Of a DNA stretch of 64,000 nucleotides, positions 42,101 through 48,100 are shown one piece after another (the first letter of the stretch is position 1; every line of letters begins with the position of its first letter). The stretch spans positions 643,501 to 707,500 of the forward strand of contig JBBDHG010000014.1 of NCBI GenBank assembly GCA_037951165.1, in the 5' to 3' direction. The notes under the pieces were generated by a model. It was not told the origin of the DNA. It made no database searches and saw only the letters and a program-made list of their open reading frames with translations. Both the position numbers and the translations under genes were made by a program. This stretch comes from Lophius americanus. Lineage: Eukaryota > Chordata > Actinopteri > Lophiiformes > Lophiidae.

Positions 42101-45100
42101 AATACAATCAGAAAGGTTTGTAATCGAAGGATGTCTCATCTTGTCCACAGATACTGTTGGAGATAAGAAAGGAGGGGGATTATAGAATCCCTACCTGGAT
42201 CATCATCGGTAGCACCATTGGAGGGCTTTTATTGTTAGCCCTGCTCAGCCTCGCTCTGTGGAAGGTAAGTTAAAATCTTCCATAACATTCACAATTATTA
42301 AGAGTGTTATGGGGAAATGATAAGTATTTATGTTAATAGCTTATGTATTTATCCACTGAAATTGCAGCATTGACGTTCTTTTCCATGCAGCTTTAATTAT
42401 GTAATTATCTATTTCATAACTAACTGTGCTGCCTTGAAATGATCTTAAGTCCTCTTAGGCCTTCTTTAAACCATTGGAACCCTGAACCATTTCTACTTTA
42501 AGGAAAGGCGTATGAAATAAACGCAACAACCGTAATTAACTCATTTCTGTAATTATTTTTGCTATGATTACCTATTAGCTCATGGCTTCTTTGGTAATGG
42601 TCTACTAATTTGAAAATAAATAAGTTTGGAGGCAATCGGATTACTGAGGAACATGGATTTCCTTTTTTATTTGAAACTCCACCACATTTGTCAAAATTTT
42701 AACTTTACTTTTTCATCTTATAAAGATATATTATTAATATGTATTTATTTTGTTATACACCCAAATGTTTTAGTTCATTCTAACAGTCATGGGACATTTG
42801 CAAATTTTACACCCTAAAGACCTCAGTTCAAGGAGAACTAGATTGATGTTAAGAAATGTCAATTGTATATTTCTGCCACTAAGGAGCTGTATCTCCAAAA
42901 TCCCAATTTTGTGGCCATAATTTCTCACCCATTGGTCCAATTTTGTACATATTTGGTTTGTATGAATCAACTCAGCAAGATCAATCTTGTATATATCTTA
43001 TGTTACTCTAATAGTTTGTATTTAAGAGGGTAGCGGAGATTTTCTTTTTTCAAAACCCAACTTCCAAACCGCTGGTCTGATTTAGTCCAAATTTACATCA
43101 TATGAACTGACTCAAGGAGATCTCACTTACATTTTTCCTATTTTACTGTAATTGTTTATATTACCCTCAATTTACCCTGAGATCTGATAAGTCTTGAATG
43201 TATATTATTTGACTATCGTAATTCATATTTTACTCAGGGGGAGATTTTCGATGAAAACACAGTTTTTCATCTGTAACTTTGTAAACATTTCAGTCTAAAG
43301 TTAGCTCCTATGAATTGACAAAATAAAATACGTCTCATTTTATTACTGAGCTCAGAAAAACTAATTAACTGTATTTATCTTCATTATTGAGTCTCTATGG
43401 AACCCAGCCATTAAGGGTTCACAAGTCAGCGTACGTTTAGTGCTGGTCCCAAATCCGGATAAATAGGGAGGGTTTGTCAGGAAGTATCTTACGTAAAACC
43501 AATGCCAGACCAATATACGGAACACAAAATTGATTTCCGAACCGGATCGGTTGGGAAACGAGTACCTCAACAACATCGACCGCCGCAGGCATTGTTAACC
43601 AGCAGAGTGCCAGCGGAAACTATGCTACTGTTGGTGGAAGAAAAAGAAGAAAGAGAGAGGGAAGACATGCCAGGAAACAGTGAGAGAGTAGGAAAGGCAT
43701 GATTGAGAGTAGGAACTTTAAATGTTGGTACAATGTCAGGAAAGGGTAGAGATAGCTGATACTGATATGATGGAGAGAAGGAAAGTAGATATACCGTGTG
43801 TCCAAGAGACCAGGTGGAAAGGCAACAAGGCTAGAAGCACTTGAGGAGGATACAGCCTGTTCTATCATGGAGTTGATGGGAGACGAAATGGGGTTGGGGT
43901 GATTCTGAGTGAGGAGTATGTGTAGAGTGTCCTGGAGGTAAAGAGAGAGTCAGACAGAGTATGAAGATAGAAATTGGAGGTGTGATGATGAAAATTGTCA
44001 GTGCTTATGCCCCACAAGTTGGTTGTGAGTTGGAAGAGGAAGAGAATTTCTGGAGTGAGTTGGATGAAGTGATGGAGAGTATTCCCAGCGGTGAGAGATT
44101 GGTGGTTTAAGCAGACTTCAAGTGTTATGTTTGCGAGGGGAACAGAGGAGATGACGAGGTGATGGGCAAATATGGTTTTAAAGACCAAACACGGAAGGAC
44201 AGATGGGGGTAAATAATGTGAATAATGTGAAAATAATGGAAATAATTTAAAGAAGAGGGAGGAGCACATGGAGAAATAAAGGAGTTGGAGCCAGCAGGTG
44301 GAATACATCCTGTACAGAAGATACAACCTTAAAGAGATTGGAGACTACGAGCTGGTGACAGGGGAGGACATAGCCAGACAGCATAGATTGTTAGTATTTA
44401 GGATGATTCTGGTGGTACAAAAGAGTAAATGAGCAAAGGTAGAGCGGTGGATCAAATGGTGGAAGTTGAGGAGGAAAGGCTGCTGTGGTGACTGAGGTGG
44501 CCATGGCTAAACGAAAGGACTATGATGAGTTGAACTGAACTCTGTCTCCCCGCTGCCAACCCCCACTTTAGACTGCATACCATAGCCAAGTTTTATCTGC
44601 CATAAGCCAATTTATATTTTTTGTCACTTTATATTGTGTGTGTGATTTGGGTGTGTGCGGGATATGGGGAGGGAGGGAGGGAGTGTAAAAGCATGTGAAT
44701 GTTTATAGTTCTTTTAAATGGAGTGACACGGTAATTTCGTTGACTGTGGCATATGCAATGACAATAAAGGCATTCTGATTCTGATTCTAAGGAAAGTGAA
44801 AGGCACTTGCGCCGATTGGTGAGGCAGAGAGATCGAGATGGGAAGGAAATGCAACAGGTTAAGGTGATTAAGGATAGAAATGGAAATGTACTTACAAGTG
44901 AGGAGAGTGTGAGGGCAAGAAGGAAAGAATACTTTGGATAACTGATGAATGAAGAAAAAGAGAGAGAGAGAGAACGATGGAGGTGTGAGATCTGTAAATC
45001 AAGACGTTCCAAGGATCAGTAATGTTGAAGTGAGAGCAACTTTGCAGAGGTTTAAGATGGAAAGGCGGTCGGTTCTGATGACATACCGGTGGAGTTCTGG

Positions 45101-48100
45101 AGTTAACTAGGAGAGAAGGGAGTGGAGTTACTGGATTGGTCAACTGTCCAGAGGAACGGGGAATGTTGAAAAGAGGTGAAGAAGCGAGTGCAGGCAGGGT
45201 GGAGAGGGTGGAGAAGAGTGTCCGGAGTTATCTGTGGCAGAAGAGTAGCAGCAGGAGTTAAAAGAAAGATTTACAAGACTGTAGTGAGACCAGCTAGGAT
45301 AATATATGGCTAGGAGATGGCTGCTCTGACCAAAAGACAGGAGGAGAAGCTGGAGGTGGCAGAGTTGAAGATGTTAAGATTTTCTTTGGGAGTGACGAGG
45401 ATCGACAGGATTAGAGACGAGCACATCAGAGGGACAGTCCAGGTTAGACGTCTTGGAGACAAAAGTAATAAAAGGAAGGTAAGTATTTATAGGGGTAGAA
45501 GGATGCTGGAGATTGAGCTGCAAGGAAGGAGAAGAAGGGGAAGATCAAAGAGGAGATTTCTGTATGTGGTGAGAGAGGACATGCAGTTGGTTGGTGTGAC
45601 AGAGTAAATGCAGAGGACAGGGCAAGATGGAAACCAATGAGTCCCTGGAGGGACCCCCAAAGGGAACAGCCGAAAAGATGTGAAGATTGAGTGACTATGG
45701 GATGTTGTCATAGAGCAGATTGCTGACTTGATAGAAATAGTGAGGTTGAGTCCATATGGACTCTTTGAGATGATTAATAAGACAAAATATTTAATTTGAG
45801 GAGTTCAATCAGGGCGGCTGCTGGTACAAAGCAATGGAGTGAGGGGTTGTCGGGCATATACCCTCGCTTTATTACATTTATGTAATATGTTTGTTACTTG
45901 ATTTGTATCCACTTGTTGGCATGTTGTTGAAAGAACAGCTTTCAATACATTGGAATTGGTTAAGGGGATGGAACTCAGCTTTGGTGTCAAAAAAACAGGC
46001 TGTTAAACTTGTAAAAATCTTTGAATAAATTGTGTGAGGAACTTTACGGAGCATTTTAAACAGTAGAGTGTCAACATGTTTTCTTTGCTCTGCATTCAGC
46101 AGCAAACCGACCAGCTGGTGGTCACAGAAGTTGGAATTTATCGTGAATTATTCATTTTATTTTGCTTCTAATTCGGTATATATTTTTTATTTAATATTGT
46201 AATCGTATTATTATGGACACCATAACAAAATTCCGCCTAGGGTATCAATCTGGCTAGGAGCTGGCCTGACTATAAACATCTCTATAACGTCAATGAATGA
46301 CTTTAATATGAGGTGACAGATTATTACAGACATTGTATATAACGTCTGTTCATGTAGCGAGGGACAGCTAACATTTTCCATTATGAGTCAGAGCCTGAAG
46401 AGATGTGCCTACACCATTATTAAAAGTACAGAGAAACAAGCACATTAACCTTATCAAAGAAATTATGGTGCAACCGTTCTGTTTCAGGAACTGGTTTAGA
46501 AGTAGAAGGTCAAACAGTCAATACAGGCGGATGTTAATGACCAACGAAGAGGACTTTGATTGAATCTAACAACGGGGGAGCAGAGACAATAAATGTCATC
46601 GACATTATGACCAGGGACAAAATAAATGTCATTTTTCACCGGGGAAAAGCGTTGGAGTAGATGTGTAATTTTTCACAGGGCGTTTTTCAGCATCCTCGCA
46701 CATTAAAATTGCATAACTCGCGAAATTTCCGACGTAATGTCAGCAGAGATTGAATCAGTACGAAAAACTGAAGACGCCGGTTTTTCTGCAGCAAAGCTCC
46801 CTCAGGGAATTGAATCACTGCATCTGTGTTTTGTGTGTTTTCAAATAACAATCAGATTTCTGTTTTGTTCCTTTTAATTACTACCATAGTCTAATCCTTA
46901 ACAAAAAGAAATGCACCACTATGTTTCTGTCAAATGACAAATGCTGAGCTAACCGGTCCGTCTGAAGAGTGTGACAAAGTGCAATGTCATGATCTTGTAA
47001 GCATATAATGGTCCTGCTAGATCTTACTGTCAAGATTCGGAGTTGAGATTCGCACCTGAGCTTCTCCGCTATAACAGATGTCTGTAATAAACCCATATAT
47101 CTACATCGGCTCCATTCCTTTTCCTTAAATGATCAGAAATCAAGATTAAGCTTCTCCAGTGTCCAACACTTAGCATTGAGAATTAGAGTGTCCATCAGCA
47201 GTAATCCTCCTCCTCCTCACGGACTGGCAGAACCTGAGAACGATGTCATCCTGTGGGATATGACAGCGTTCGGAGGTTGTGGTCGGATGTTCAGTTCTGT
47301 GTTCATTACAGGCCATTCCAGATACGTGACGTCATTCTCCTTCTGAAACCGAGTTTTCATTCAGGACAGCAAATTTGTATGGAAGCCAATCTCGGAGTCC
47401 ATCATGTTTCAGAAGATTGAGCCTCGTTTTGGCAGTCGCAGACCCGATTGTGGTTGTTAAATGGGTTCTGCTGCAGAGGCAGAGGCTGAGGCTCGCTGGA
47501 ACTCATCTCCGAGGTGCAGCATGCAGATAATGGGTCGTTACTTGTGGTCGACACGTGTTTGTAGTCTGTCGTTGTTCCTCTGGCTACATAATGCAGGACT
47601 AGATGCATCGATTACAGTGCCAGGTTGTCTCAGACTTGACGCAACTGCTGCTGCCATTATCTTCTCAACCTCTGTGCTTTTTTTTTTGTGACGGCGGCTT
47701 GTGGTCTCCTTGGTTTAGTTTGATGAAGTCATTGTGGCTGTTTCTCTTAAATGTATGTTTTTTCACTCAAGTCTACTAAAGAAAACAGTCAATTAAGTTT
47801 AAATTAATGAACAATTAATCATGATAAGAATAAAAATAAGAGATTAATACATTCTAAAATTACAAAATGCTTTAAAATAAAACAAATTATTATTGTTTAA
47901 AAACAGTTTAAGCAATTACAGCAAATGTCCTCAATTTAGAAAAGAAATGAATCAGATAATAAAAGTTAATTTTTAAGAAGAGATGAAAGGAAGATACTGA
48001 GTTTGTTAGCCTGAGATGATCCAGCAGGGAGCAGGGTGGTAAAAAGTTGAGATTTGGGCCCCATTAGTGAGGATGCACATGGATTTCACAGAAATATCTC

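Noticed and set aside
43865..44326. 153-codon minus-strand gene
   Set aside because: It is the antisense shadow of the RTE-like LINE. The composition reflects the GA-rich sense strand.
44629..45012. 127-codon minus-strand gene
   Set aside because: Also antisense to LINE sequence, rich in Ser and Leu from a GA-rich plus strand.
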